A stretch of DNA of 64,000 nt from Vibrio splendidus (GCF_002873455.1 NZ_MCUN01000052.1:62001-126000); one strand, 5' to 3'; counted from the stretch's first letter, positions 9,681 through 19,135 are shown. The notes: generated from the letters alone by a model not told the origin. Numbers and translations are program-made.

Positions 9681-9787
9681 ATCTCGTCCCTCGATTCTGG
9701 AATGACGTAGCCCCAGCCTTTATCTAATTCCCCAACACTTACCTCACGCGTCATTCCCTACAGTGAGGAACGAACGTGATAGGGAAT
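9681..9787. repeat. Intergenic repeat, copy 1
   Basis: A 107-base unit starting CTCGTCCCTCGATTCTGGAA-like sequence and ending GTGATAGGGAAT. It is repeated at a distance of exactly 153 bases (copy 2 at 9834-9940) with roughly 85 percent identity by eye. It contains the internal inverted pair TCATTCCCTA and TAGGGAAT. No coding potential. Confidence 0.7.
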
Positions 9788-9833
9788 CTCTTGTATGTGC
9801 CGTAAGAGTTTATATCGAAGAGTAGATACCAAT

Positions 9834-9940
9834 ATATCGCCCCTCGATTCTGGAATAATGTAGCACTAGCCTCTATCTAATTGCCTCGACACTTACCTCT
9901 CTCGTCATTCCCTACAGTGAGCAACGAGCTGATAGGGAAT
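9834..9940. repeat. Intergenic repeat, copy 2
   Basis: Second copy of the 9681-9787 unit in the same orientation. The two copies plus linkers fill most of the 477-base gap between the NhaC-type gene and satP. The remaining part up to 10123 is AT-rich and likely holds the satP promoter. Confidence 0.7.
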
Positions 9941-10123
9941 TTGTTTATTGATAGTCTCAGTGAATTAAACAGACTGGTTATGAAACTAATTTTCCATAAG
10001 ATCATTTGTACAATCTTAGTTTGCGATAACTGGATTACCTAGTTGTACGGTTTATAGATTAAAATTTTCTGATAATTTTTATCGATTTTTTTTAATCAAC
10101 CACTTTAATAAGGTAAATTCGCA

Positions 10124-10717
10124 ATGTCGACCAAACTAGCTAACCCAGCGCCATTAGGCCTAATGGGTTTCGGTATGACCACTATTCTTCTTAATATCCA
10201 CAATGCAGGTTTCTTTCCAATCGATTCAATGATTCTTGCTATGGGTATTTTTTACGGTGGTCTGAGCCAAGTTATCGTGGGCACTATGTGTTTCAAACGT
10301 GGTGACACGTTCGGTACGACAGCATTTACTTCATACGGCCTATTTTGGTTATCTCTAGTTGGTTTGATCGTGATGCCTTACATGGGCCTTCCAGCAAGCC
10401 CTGCTGCATTCATGGGTTGGTACCTATTACTATGGGGTATCTTCACAGGCTTCATGTTCATCGGTTCTCTATGCTACCCAGTAGCGAAGCAGGTAGTATT
10501 CGGTTCACTAACTATCTTGTTCTTCCTACTAGCCGCTCGTGATTTCACTGGCAGCGAACTAATCGGCACTATCGCTGGTTTTGAAGGTATTTTCTGTGGC
10601 GCTTCAGCTATCTACTTTGCAATGGCACAAGTAATCAACAACGAATACGGCCGTACAGTACTGCCTATCGGTGAGAAGAAAGCACCTCAAATGGCAACAC
10701 AAGAAATCGCTGCGTAA
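10124..10717 (+). CDS. satP: SatP/YaaH-family acetate-succinate transporter
   Basis: A 197-residue six-helix protein of the GPR1/FUN34/YaaH (AceTr) family, which moves acetate and succinate with protons across the inner membrane. The family signature NPAPLGLMGFGMTT is at residues 7-20. Glycine-rich helices such as GGLSQVIVGTMCF and the YGLFWLSL segment follow. Length is normal. The ATG has a TAAGG site seven bases upstream. It is convergent with the alanine symporter gene across a shared hairpin. Confidence 0.93.
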   Translation: MSTKLANPAPLGLMGFGMTTILLNIHNAGFFPIDSMILAMGIFYGGLSQVIVGTMCFKRGDTFGTTAFTSYGLFWLSLVGLIVMPYMGLPASPAAFMGWYLLLWGIFTGFMFIGSLCYPVAKQVVFGSLTILFFLLAARDFTGSELIGTIAGFEGIFCGASAIYFAMAQVINNEYGRTVLPIGEKKAPQMATQEIAA

Positions 10718-10807
10718 TGCTCTAACTCGGGAACAGTTAGTTTGTTATAAGCAGTCAGTTCGTTATAAGTAATGAACTCGTTATAAACATTGGTTTGTTA
10801 TGAATAG

Positions 10808-10843
10808 AAAAAGGGGTTAGCCGAAATGGCTAACCCCTTTTTT
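10808..10843. terminator. Bidirectional terminator, satP / alanine symporter
   Basis: Perfect stem AAAAAGGGGTTAGCC/GGCTAACCCCTTTTT with loop GAAAT. It is flanked by A on the left and T on the right and lies between convergent genes. Confidence 0.9.
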
Positions 10844-10909
10844 ATGCGTTATTAATAGAGCCAGTTAAAGCGATCTATTTGTTAAAGCAATCTATTTGCT
10901 AAGGCAATC

Positions 10910-12457
10910 TTAAGATGAAGGTTGCTCTACAGGTTTAGCGTCTGCAGCTTCTGCTTCAGGAGACTTACCTGTTTTACGCTTGTACTTTTCCTCCCAGTAA
11001 GTAGCACCTTTGATGCCTAGTTTTACAGGGTTGAACGTGTACTCAGTCACACCTTGTTTCTGCTGTTCTTCGTAGTCTGCTAGAGCTTTAAGCGCAGGTT
11101 TAGACATGAAGAAAATGATCAGAATACCTACGATGTTTAACCATGCCATCAAGCCAACACCAACATCACCCATTGCCCATGCAAGGTTAGCTGTTTTGAC
11201 TGTGCCATAGAAAACCGCAGTGATAAGAACAAGCTTAAGTACGAACATCATGCCAGGGATCTTGATGGTACGACGTAGGTAAGCAATATTCGTTTCTGCG
11301 ATGTAGTAGTAAGCAAGAATCGTTGTAAATGCGAAGAAGAACAACGCAAATGCGATGAACGGCTTACCAATGCCTGGTAGCGCACTTTCAATAGCAAGTT
11401 GTGTAAATACAGGTCCATTAGCACCGATATTTGCAGCTAGGTTCTGAACAAGGAAGACACCTTCAGCACCGCCGTGAACATTATAAGCACCAGTGATGAT
11501 AATCATGAACGCCGTAGCAGAACATACTAGAAGTGTATCGATGTAGATAGAGAATGCTTGTACCAAACCTTGCTGAGCAGGGTGATCAACACTCGCAGCA
11601 GCTGCCGCGTGAGGACCAGTACCTTGACCCGCTTCGTTTGAGTAAACACCACGCTTAACACCCCAACCAATTGCAGCACCAAAGCCCGCCATAGGTGTGA
11701 ATGCATCACCAAGAATCATTCCGAAAACAGCTGGCACTTGTCCGATGTTCAGCAGAATGATAACGAACGCGATGATGATGTAAGCCAATGCCATGAATGG
11801 AACAACGATTTGTGTGAAGTTCGCAATACGTTTAACACCACCAAAGATGATGAAAGCAAGGATGATAGCAACAACAGTACCAGTGAAAATTTTAGCGAAA
11901 CTGAATGTACCGATAGCTGTTTCAATCATATCTCCTGAGCCAAATGCAGCTTCTACAGCATTACCAATACTGTTTGACTGAACTCCTGGAAGCAAAATAC
12001 CACATGCAAAAATAGTCGCGATAGCGAAGATCCATGCGTACCACTTCTGACCCATTGCTTTTTCAATGTAGTAAGCCGGACCACCACGGAACTGGCCTTC
12101 GTCTTCTTCTTTGTAGATTTGCGCTAGCGTAGATTCTGCGTAAGCAGTCGCGGCGCCAAAAAAGGCAACAACCCACATCCAAAATACGGCACCCGGGCCA
12201 CCGAAACCGATAGCGGCAGCAACACCAGCAATGTTACCTGTACCGACACGACCAGATAGCGAAACGGCCAGAGCTTGAAAAGACGAGATGCCTTTTGATG
12301 AGCTTTTACCCGATAGTAGCAAGCGCCACATTTCAAAGAAGTGACGGATTTGAACAAATCGAGTCATGATGGAGTAGAACAAACCTGCACCTAAACATAG
12401 GTAGATAAGTACTGGACTCCAGATTATTCCATTCAAAAAATCAACGAATGACTGCAT
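10910..12457 (-). CDS. Sodium:alanine symporter family protein (AGCS)
   Basis: A 515-residue inner-membrane symporter of the alanine or glycine:cation symporter family, which takes up D/L-alanine or glycine with Na+. The order of motifs is typical: GGPAYYIEKAMGQ near 125, GWGVKRGVYSNEAGQGTGPHAAAAA near 265-290 (seen as VYSNEAGQGTGPH), then TTILAYYYIAETN near 380. About ten to eleven hydrophobic segments are visible. The cytoplasmic tail is Lys/Glu/Ala rich. A long promoter region lies upstream (12458 onward). Confidence 0.93.
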   Translation of the reverse strand: MQSFVDFLNGIIWSPVLIYLCLGAGLFYSIMTRFVQIRHFFEMWRLLLSGKSSSKGISSFQALAVSLSGRVGTGNIAGVAAAIGFGGPGAVFWMWVVAFFGAATAYAESTLAQIYKEEDEGQFRGGPAYYIEKAMGQKWYAWIFAIATIFACGILLPGVQSNSIGNAVEAAFGSGDMIETAIGTFSFAKIFTGTVVAIILAFIIFGGVKRIANFTQIVVPFMALAYIIIAFVIILLNIGQVPAVFGMILGDAFTPMAGFGAAIGWGVKRGVYSNEAGQGTGPHAAAAASVDHPAQQGLVQAFSIYIDTLLVCSATAFMIIITGAYNVHGGAEGVFLVQNLAANIGANGPVFTQLAIESALPGIGKPFIAFALFFFAFTTILAYYYIAETNIAYLRRTIKIPGMMFVLKLVLITAVFYGTVKTANLAWAMGDVGVGLMAWLNIVGILIIFFMSKPALKALADYEEQQKQGVTEYTFNPVKLGIKGATYWEEKYKRKTGKSPEAEAADAKPVEQPSS

Positions 12458-12913
12458 GAGTATTTTCCCTGTTAGTTTTACTTATGATTGTTTTTCGAAC
12501 AACACAATACTTCACTTGTAACCCGAGTGTTAAATTATTTAACTGCCCATTAGGATTACTGTGACATAAAGCAAGTTACAGAGGGTGTTTGTTAACGCTT
12601 AGTGCTAGTTCGATAATTGTCCCATTTAAATTAATATGCAACTAATTTAATTTATTGGGTGTTTTGTAGAGTGAATAAATAGTGATTAATACAAAAATGG
12701 AAGTTTTAGCCATGCAGAAGAGACTAAATTGAGAAAACAGCACTGAAAGCCGCTTGGCATGAACGGCTGATATATGAATTTTGGAGTAAGGCAAGCTAGA
12801 ATATATCACCAGTGTAGAGTGAACGAGCAGGTCTAAGAAACTGTGTTTCTTGTAGGATCGATAATTTTGGCTTTAATGCCTACCTAGTAGAAATTGCTAA
12901 TCTGGGTGTTGTT
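12458..12913. other. 456-base gap without a recognised gene
   Basis: AT-rich region between the start of the alanine symporter gene and the end of the metallo-hydrolase gene. It should hold the symporter promoter. I see no open frame with a ribosome site, no strong terminator, and no named RNA. Confidence 0.5.
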
Positions 12914-14314
12914 TCAAACAACCACGAACCCTCGCTCCTCTAGTTCTTGAGCGAACTCAGACTGAGTATTTGGCTCACCGTGAATCAAATGCACCTCTTT
13001 CGGTGGAGTTGCGATGCCTTCTATAAATCGGCAGAGATCTTCTTTATCAGCATGGGCAGAATAGCCAGACATGCCATGAACTTGAGCATTAACCTCAACG
13101 TCTTTGTTATCAATAGAAACCTGCATTTCGCCTTGTTGCAGCTCTCGCCCGAGCGTTCCGTGCGCTTGATAGCCCGCTAAAATCACATCGGTTCGTTTAT
13201 CGGGAAGCAAGGCGGATAAGTAGTTCATGATCCTGCCGCCTTGACACATTCCAGAAGCTGCGACCACAATTGCGGGTTCACCTGTCGAACGCAGGCGATT
13301 GACGATTTTCTTATGCATTCTATGCCCATCAACCGTAATGCATTGCTCAAAAGCGAGTGGATGACGTTTCAGCTCTAGGCGTTGCTTGGCTTCTTGCCCC
13401 CATAACTCTTTAAAGCGTCGGTAGGATCGCGTTACCTTTTCTGCCATAGGCGAATCGAGGATGATAGGAATATCGCTGCTGAGTTGATGCTCAAAGATCA
13501 GGTGTTCGATATCAAACAACAGCTCCTGTGTTCTACCGATACTAAATGCCGGGATCAGGATGACACCACCATCGAGTAACGAACGGTCAATAATTGCTTT
13601 GAGGCGTTCAGAGCGTGTAGCAATATCGTCATGTGTACTGGTGCCATAAGTGGATTCGATAAACAGATAGTCGGCTTGTTGTGGTGGTTTCGGATCCGGC
13701 AGCAGTGGTGTGTTACTTGGGCCCAAGTCACCTGAAAAGACTACGATCTCTTGGCTTGGTAACTTAATCTCGATATAGGCAGAGCCTAAGATGTGCCCTG
13801 CAGGTTGAAAACGAGCATACAGAGTGTTTGGCCTATGATGATCCTTTTTGTTATTTTGCTGTTTAGAGACAATTGGAAACCACTCCCCATAAGGTTTAGG
13901 AGCAATCAACGAATGAATTTTTTTAAGGATGAGTTTGGATTGTTTATGACTGAGCCCTTGCAGTTTTAGGCCGTCTTCAATCATTAAAGGGGCGAGTTCA
14001 GCCGTCGCCTGAGTGCAATAAATCGGTTGGTTAAAGCCACTGGCAAGCAACCAAGGTAACCGTCCGATATGGTCAATGTGAGTGTGGGTCAGCAGAAGAG
14101 CATTGAGGTGGGAAGTTTCAAATTCAATATCAAGAGGGCGTGCGTCCGAACCTTGAAGCTTTTTGCCTTGAAGATCTAAACCTTGAAGCTTTTTGCCTTG
14201 AAGATCTAAACCTTGAAAAAGGCCACAGTCGATAAGCACCGCTTGGCCTGAATCTCTTAGTTCGTGACAAGATCCTGTGACGGTATGTTTGCCGCCATGA
14301 TGAATCACTTCCAT
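12914..14314 (-). CDS. MBL-fold/beta-CASP metallo-hydrolase (predicted RNA-processing nuclease)
   Basis: A 466-residue protein of the metallo-beta-lactamase/beta-CASP superfamily, related to CPSF73 and bacterial RNA nucleases. The zinc motif HTHIDH lies near residue 77, followed by a later His-containing HILGSAYIE, an Asp in FSGDLG, ESTYG near 225, then the beta-CASP signatures IPAFSIGRTQELL near 265 and ASGMCQGGRIMNYL near 360, and VHGMSGYSAHAD and HGEP near the end. All the active-site elements are present. Odd feature: residues 35-54 are two perfect copies of GLDLQGKKLQ in the loop after LIDCGLFQG, encoded by an exact 30-bp DNA duplication. Substrate is unknown. Confidence 0.9.
   Translation of the reverse strand: MEVIHHGGKHTVTGSCHELRDSGQAVLIDCGLFQGLDLQGKKLQGLDLQGKKLQGSDARPLDIEFETSHLNALLLTHTHIDHIGRLPWLLASGFNQPIYCTQATAELAPLMIEDGLKLQGLSHKQSKLILKKIHSLIAPKPYGEWFPIVSKQQNNKKDHHRPNTLYARFQPAGHILGSAYIEIKLPSQEIVVFSGDLGPSNTPLLPDPKPPQQADYLFIESTYGTSTHDDIATRSERLKAIIDRSLLDGGVILIPAFSIGRTQELLFDIEHLIFEHQLSSDIPIILDSPMAEKVTRSYRRFKELWGQEAKQRLELKRHPLAFEQCITVDGHRMHKKIVNRLRSTGEPAIVVAASGMCQGGRIMNYLSALLPDKRTDVILAGYQAHGTLGRELQQGEMQVSIDNKDVEVNAQVHGMSGYSAHADKEDLCRFIEGIATPPKEVHLIHGEPNTQSEFAQELEERGFVVV
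14151..14217 (-). repeat. Perfect 30-bp tandem repeat inside the beta-CASP gene
   Basis: Two identical 30-bp units (14151-14180 and 14181-14210) plus a 7-base partial third. Each adds ten residues in frame, so slippage would change loop length without breaking the gene. Confidence 0.95.
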
Positions 14315-14461
14315 CGTTTACTCCCATTCCTCTATAAAGCCTTCAACGCCTGTTTTTATTTTGCGGATAAGCGCCAGCAAGTAAAACAAGAATAATGAGA
14401 GTTGCGATCGTTGAGTGTCTTTTTAAGTAATTGAGCGATGACTCAGTGTATTCGTTGCGAG

Positions 14462-15229
14462 TTAGTTCGTAGAAGAACCGTCTGAATCCAGTTCTGGGTC
14501 TTGTTGCGCCTCTAAACGAGCCACTTCGGCATCAAGCTCTGCTATTTTTTCTGCCATCAAGGCATGACAGCGATTAGCTAACTCTCTTGCGTCGCTGAGC
14601 TTGTATCCGGATACCTCTATAGGATCAAGCATCTCGGTGATCACAATGCCATTATTAACTCGGTTGAGATCAATCTTATTGTGTGTGGTGCTGGTACACA
14701 TCGGGGTGATAGGCACACCGGCTTCAATAGCCATCCGAAAAGCGCCCGTCTTGAATGGCAGTAGCCCACGCCCTTTACTACGCGTTCCTTCAGGGTAAAC
14801 CCAAACAGACAGATCTCGCTGATGAATAGCTTCCGCCACTTGCTTGATGGTATCGCGTGCTTTGGACTTATCTTCGCGGTTAATCATGATGTTACCGGTG
14901 ATCCAATACAGCAGCCCAAAGAAAGGCACATACAACAAATCGCGCTTGCCTAAAGAAACCGTGCGAGGCCTTAGCATCCCAGGGTCAGTCACAAAGTCTA
15001 ATATGCTTTGGTGGTTAGAAATGTAGACGCTTTTTTCTGACGTTGGCGCATTGTCTAGGCCGCGCTGCACCAGTTTTACACCGACGATCTTTTGGAGTTG
15101 ATTGAACCAACGGCAGAAAACGTACACATGCTTAGGGTTCTTGGGGCTAAACAAGCAGTAAACAAAAGCACATAGAGTGGTGAAAATAATAAACACCGTA
15201 GCCAAAATAATACGAAGAACAGCAAGCAC
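14462..15229 (-). CDS. plsC: 1-acyl-sn-glycerol-3-phosphate acyltransferase (PlsC family)
   Basis: A 255-residue membrane acyltransferase that makes phosphatidic acid from lysophosphatidic acid and an acyl donor. An N-terminal hydrophobic anchor spans about residues 3-25. The catalytic HX4D motif is NHQSILD near residue 73. The acceptor-binding blocks GNIMINR near 112, VYPEGTRSKGRG near 143 and GVPITPM near 170 follow in order. The C-terminal extension is acidic. There is often more than one plsC-like gene in vibrios, so the name is by family rather than by proven role. Confidence 0.92.
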   Translation of the reverse strand: MLAVLRIILATVFIIFTTLCAFVYCLFSPKNPKHVYVFCRWFNQLQKIVGVKLVQRGLDNAPTSEKSVYISNHQSILDFVTDPGMLRPRTVSLGKRDLLYVPFFGLLYWITGNIMINREDKSKARDTIKQVAEAIHQRDLSVWVYPEGTRSKGRGLLPFKTGAFRMAIEAGVPITPMCTSTTHNKIDLNRVNNGIVITEMLDPIEVSGYKLSDARELANRCHALMAEKIAELDAEVARLEAQQDPELDSDGSSTN

Positions 15230-15426
15230 AATTCACTCCTTACTCACCGCAAGATTGCAGTGATTAAATAGTTTTAGATGCTTGAAGTTTTCACTCTATT
15301 TAACCGAATTGCAACAATTAACTGTTATAGGGTTCTGTTTTTAGATCTTTATATAAAACAAGGACTAACAATGGGTGTTTGACACAGTTATCGAGCTTAC
15401 ACGTGTTCACCAGTAATGGCTGATGA

Positions 15427-16365
15427 TCACCAATACTGTTTATTTGGATCCGACTTTTCTACCCATTCCGGATCTTGACGCGACTCTAAATAGAGTTGTA
15501 GGCCGTTATAAGACATGAAAGCTGCAGGGCCGCCGAGGTGCTCGAAATAGTCAAAATACTCATCTTCGAGAACACAAAGGTGGGCTAAATCTTTAACGTT
15601 ATTCATCATTGCCCATTGAATGGCAAAAACAGGCGCTATTGAGCCTGAAATACTCACCTCTTCGACATTTGGGTTGAACAGTGAATTGGCTTGCTTAAGC
15701 TGTATTTCTTCTTGTTCAGACTCTTGCTGTAACACCTCTTCGATGATCTCTGAGCGTTTGGTATTAGAGACATTCTTGTTCAGCTTGGCGATTCGAAGCG
15801 CGTAGCTAAAACGGTCTGTTGAAACGATGTCGACAAGTTGCGATAGCAGGTCTTTGTCTACGCCCGCAGCCTTGGTGAAATAGTCGATACAGGAATTGAT
15901 TGAGGCATAACGAGTACCGTCAAACTCAAAGCCACTGGTTTCGTCGTAGACCTCTATTACAATGTCATCAACCGACAAAGGCCAACCTTTATAGTCGACT
16001 CGCTGCTTGGCGATTTGATACATCTTCCAAGCACTGCGCCCAAACCCGCCAAGTGTCGAACCTGAAAAATCAGAATCAATAAGCTCTTGTTCCGTCCAAT
16101 TTTCACCAATCCCTAAGTGCTTTGCGTACTTATCGATGAGTGCGTGTTTTATCTGATCGCGCACAGCCCAAATTGAGGTTAGATCCTTTGCATACCTAAC
16201 ACTCGCGCACTCCTTGCAAGCTGGCAGTGCAATCGGTGAATAGTCTATCTTGGCAATAGCCTGTGCAGTCTTAGGGAATTCAACAACATCATTGGAAGGT
16301 TCACCACAAAACCAACAGGTGTGGCGCAGGTTAAATGGGATATCTATGTGTGAGTATGTGGTCAT
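15427..16365 (-). CDS. Uncharacterised protein with N-terminal zinc-finger-like cysteines
   Basis: I do not recognise this 312-residue protein. The N-terminus has two CxxC pairs, CWFC (residues 17-20) and CKEC (about 50-53), spaced as in a treble-clef or HNH-type zinc ribbon, but no HNH catalytic histidines are apparent. The middle is mixed alpha/beta with a basic segment (KRSEIIEEV) and a Glu-rich stretch EVLQQESEQEEIQ near 225. No signal peptide or membrane segment. It is divergent from the methyltransferase-HNH gene across 270 bases, so a shared regulatory region is possible. Confidence 0.75.
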   Translation of the reverse strand: MTTYSHIDIPFNLRHTCWFCGEPSNDVVEFPKTAQAIAKIDYSPIALPACKECASVRYAKDLTSIWAVRDQIKHALIDKYAKHLGIGENWTEQELIDSDFSGSTLGGFGRSAWKMYQIAKQRVDYKGWPLSVDDIVIEVYDETSGFEFDGTRYASINSCIDYFTKAAGVDKDLLSQLVDIVSTDRFSYALRIAKLNKNVSNTKRSEIIEEVLQQESEQEEIQLKQANSLFNPNVEEVSISGSIAPVFAIQWAMMNNVKDLAHLCVLEDEYFDYFEHLGGPAAFMSYNGLQLYLESRQDPEWVEKSDPNKQYW

Positions 16366-16635
16366 TAGTCTTTTATCGGCTGGGTGCTTGAGGTTGGTTT
16401 AATTATCAAAACAATTATCCCTGTTCGCGCGTCAGCTTGCACCTTGTTTGTTTTTGTTTTGCTGACGAAACTGATTCGTGATGTGACTCGCCTGATGAGC
16501 TCATTAGGTGGATGTTGATATAAAACAGTCACTAACGATAAATATTGATTGGTGTGGCTGAACTTATATGAGCTACTAGCAATCGCCCAAGCTCCCCATT
16601 ACTATTGACATAGACTCCTTACTCCAATAGCGCAT

Positions 16636-18348
16636 ATGTCCTCATCGATTCCTTTTTACGATAAAAATGCCCACACACTTTGTGAGCAGTACAACTCAGT
16701 GACGTTCGAGACGGTGCATCAAAGTTGGCAAGCTTATTGGCCTTTAGAGGGCGATAAAGTGCTAGATGTTGGTGCAGGAAGTGGTCGTGATGCGCTATGG
16801 ATGCACAAAGCCGGAGCTGATGTTATTGCGATAGAACCAAGTGCTTCATTACGCGAACAAGGCTCGAAATATACAAGCCCAAGTGTTACCTGGATTGATG
16901 ATTCACTTCCCTCGCTTAGCCGCACTGAAAACCTCGGAATGCGTTTTGACTTGATATTGGTGAGCGCGGTTTGGATGCATCTTGCCTCGTCTCATCGAGA
17001 GCGTGCATTTAGAAAGTTGTCTAACTTGCTGGCTCCAAATGGCAAGTTGGTGATTAGTTTGCGTCATGGGGAGTTTCAAGACAGTCGACAAGGCTATGAA
17101 GTCTCAGTTGAAGAGCTCGAGCGTTTATCAAAAAACAGCGCCTTGTTGGTTCGTCATGTTGATGATAGCCAAGATACATTGAACCGCAGTGAAGTGTGGT
17201 GGCAAACCGTTGTGATGACATTACCAGATGATGGTTCCGGTGACTTGAACAAGGTGCGACACATTATTGTGAATGACAATAAGTCAGCGACATACAAGTT
17301 GGCCTTGTTAAGAACCTTACTGAGAATAGCTGATGCTCATTCAGGCGCTGTGATTGATCGAACTGATGGGAAAATTTCACTTCCAATGGGCTTGGTCGCT
17401 CTTTATTGGGTTAGACAGTTTAAGCGCTTGATTGATATCGATATAGAAGGCACTGGGATTCAGCAAAATAGCAACACAACGAAGGGACTTGGGTTTGTAA
17501 AAGAAGATGGCTGGAACAAACTCAAACATCTAAGTGCTGATGATCTAGCTATTGGAACTATGTTTTTGGGCGAGGAAGCCAAGGCTTTACAAAAGCTATT
17601 TTTACAGACGATCAGCACCATTAAATCAGGGCCTGTGACGTTTATTTATCAAGGTTCGAAAGACAACAGACTATTCGATATATACCCTCCTCAGAAACGA
17701 CGGAGGAGCCAAGAATCGCTGGTCATTGATAGTGAGTTCTTAGAAAGTTTTGGTTACTTCACACTTGATGAAAGCCTTTGGGAGTGCTTTAGAATCTACC
17801 ACTCTTGGATTGAACCGCTGGTGGTGAATCAATGGGTCATGGAGATGCAGCGTTTCGAGTTGAACCGACAGCGAAGCATTTCACTACAGACTTATCACGA
17901 CTGCTTGGTATGGATCGATCAAAACCATGATACTCGCGATGTGCGTAAACGTGTCGAGCAACTTAGATCTGATCGTGCCGACATTGTCAGCGTGTGGAGT
18001 GGAAAATCATTAAAAAATGAGTATCACGTTGATCACTGTTTGCCTTTCGCTTACTGGCCAAACAACGATAAGTGGAACCTCTTTCCTACTACAAGCAAAG
18101 AGAACTTAAGTAAAAGTGATAAAGTTCCTACGGCTGAAAAGCTGCGCTCGTCTAAGTCGAGGATTCTAGAGTGGTGGCAACTCGCTTGGAACGATTCGGC
18201 TCATTTTGAACAACAATTCTTTTCAGAAGCCGCGCTTTCGTTACCTAACATCCCTGCGCAGTGTCGAGACTTTGAAGAGGTGTTCGATGCAATGGGCTTG
18301 CAGGTACGTGGTGTAAAAAGCAGACTGCTGATTAGTGAGTGGCACTGA
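16636..18348 (+). CDS. Fusion of a class I SAM methyltransferase and an HNH endonuclease
   Basis: A 570-residue cytoplasmic protein with two catalytic parts. Residues 1-195 form a Rossmann-type methyltransferase of the UbiE/small-molecule type: motif I is VLDVGAGSG (42-50), the acidic ribose binder is IEPS (65-68), and DLILVSAVWMHL lies at 105-116. It lacks the NPPY/DPPY motif of DNA amino-methyltransferases. Residues 205-240 begin a second region (NDNKSATYKLALLRTLL) seen before some HNH nucleases. At 462-497 lies an HNH motif: H464, D466-H467, N481 in WNLFP, N490 and K493. The ribosome site is weak. The DUF429 gene starts 58 bases after its stop. Function is unknown; modification-plus-cleavage or an anti-phage role is inference. 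Confidence 0.82.
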   Translation: MSSSIPFYDKNAHTLCEQYNSVTFETVHQSWQAYWPLEGDKVLDVGAGSGRDALWMHKAGADVIAIEPSASLREQGSKYTSPSVTWIDDSLPSLSRTENLGMRFDLILVSAVWMHLASSHRERAFRKLSNLLAPNGKLVISLRHGEFQDSRQGYEVSVEELERLSKNSALLVRHVDDSQDTLNRSEVWWQTVVMTLPDDGSGDLNKVRHIIVNDNKSATYKLALLRTLLRIADAHSGAVIDRTDGKISLPMGLVALYWVRQFKRLIDIDIEGTGIQQNSNTTKGLGFVKEDGWNKLKHLSADDLAIGTMFLGEEAKALQKLFLQTISTIKSGPVTFIYQGSKDNRLFDIYPPQKRRRSQESLVIDSEFLESFGYFTLDESLWECFRIYHSWIEPLVVNQWVMEMQRFELNRQRSISLQTYHDCLVWIDQNHDTRDVRKRVEQLRSDRADIVSVWSGKSLKNEYHVDHCLPFAYWPNNDKWNLFPTTSKENLSKSDKVPTAEKLRSSKSRILEWWQLAWNDSAHFEQQFFSEAALSLPNIPAQCRDFEEVFDAMGLQVRGVKSRLLISEWH

Positions 18349-18406
18349 TCATTAAGTGGGCTAGTTATCCCAAATAACCCTCAACAAACTAATCATCGAG
18401 AACATA

Positions 18407-19135
18407 ATGAAATACATCGGAATTGATGGCTGCAAGTCGGGTTGGATCGCTTGGATTGTCTCTGACAATGAGATACCTGCGTTTAAAGTGGTAAACACCC
18501 TCGATGAGTTGCTTGACGATCTTACGGGAGCAACAACGTTAATCGACATGCCTATTGGCTTTAGCGATTCGCTTACTCCAGATAGATTATGCGACAAAGC
18601 GGCAAGACGTTTTCTCACCAGTAAGCGTGGCTCTTCCGTTTTTCCCGTTCCGTGCCGAGAGGCGGTTTACCAAATAGATTACATTGCGGGGTGTAATGCC
18701 AATGTGCAGCAGCTTGATAAGAAGTTTTCTAAACAGACTTGGGGAATTGTGCCCAAAATCCGCGAGCTTGATGAGCTCATTGAAACTCATCCCAATCTTT
18801 CTATCAGGGAATCACATCCTGAGGTGGTGTTTGCAGCTTTGAAAGGCGAACCGCTGACGTTTTCCAAACGAACACTAGAAGGCAAAGAGGAACGGCTTTC
18901 TATTATTCAGCAACTCGCCCCTCAATGGTGTGACCGCTTGTCGTTGGCCATTTCAAATACCAAGCGTAAAGACGTCGCGATAGATGATATTTACGATGCT
19001 TTTGTACTGATGTTGATCGCCTATTACGCTCCGCAATTATCGACCTTACCTGAACTTTCTGATGTTGGTGGAGAAGCTGACAAGGATCAGAACGGACGAG
19101 TTAGAGAGATTGTTTATTGGAACAAAACGCGCTAA
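18407..19135 (+). CDS. DUF429-family protein (predicted RNase H-like nuclease)
   Basis: A 242-residue protein starting MKYIGIDGCKSGWIAW, the hallmark of DUF429, a family proposed to have an RNase H-like fold and nuclease activity. The conserved acidic sites are D7 in GIDGC, D48 in LIDMPIGF, E145-H147 in RESHPEV, and the terminal DDIYDAFV near 190. All these are intact. It lies 58 bases after the methyltransferase-HNH fusion on the same strand with no terminator between, so co-transcription is likely. No biochemical role is established to my knowledge. Confidence 0.85.
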   Translation: MKYIGIDGCKSGWIAWIVSDNEIPAFKVVNTLDELLDDLTGATTLIDMPIGFSDSLTPDRLCDKAARRFLTSKRGSSVFPVPCREAVYQIDYIAGCNANVQQLDKKFSKQTWGIVPKIRELDELIETHPNLSIRESHPEVVFAALKGEPLTFSKRTLEGKEERLSIIQQLAPQWCDRLSLAISNTKRKDVAIDDIYDAFVLMLIAYYAPQLSTLPELSDVGGEADKDQNGRVREIVYWNKTR

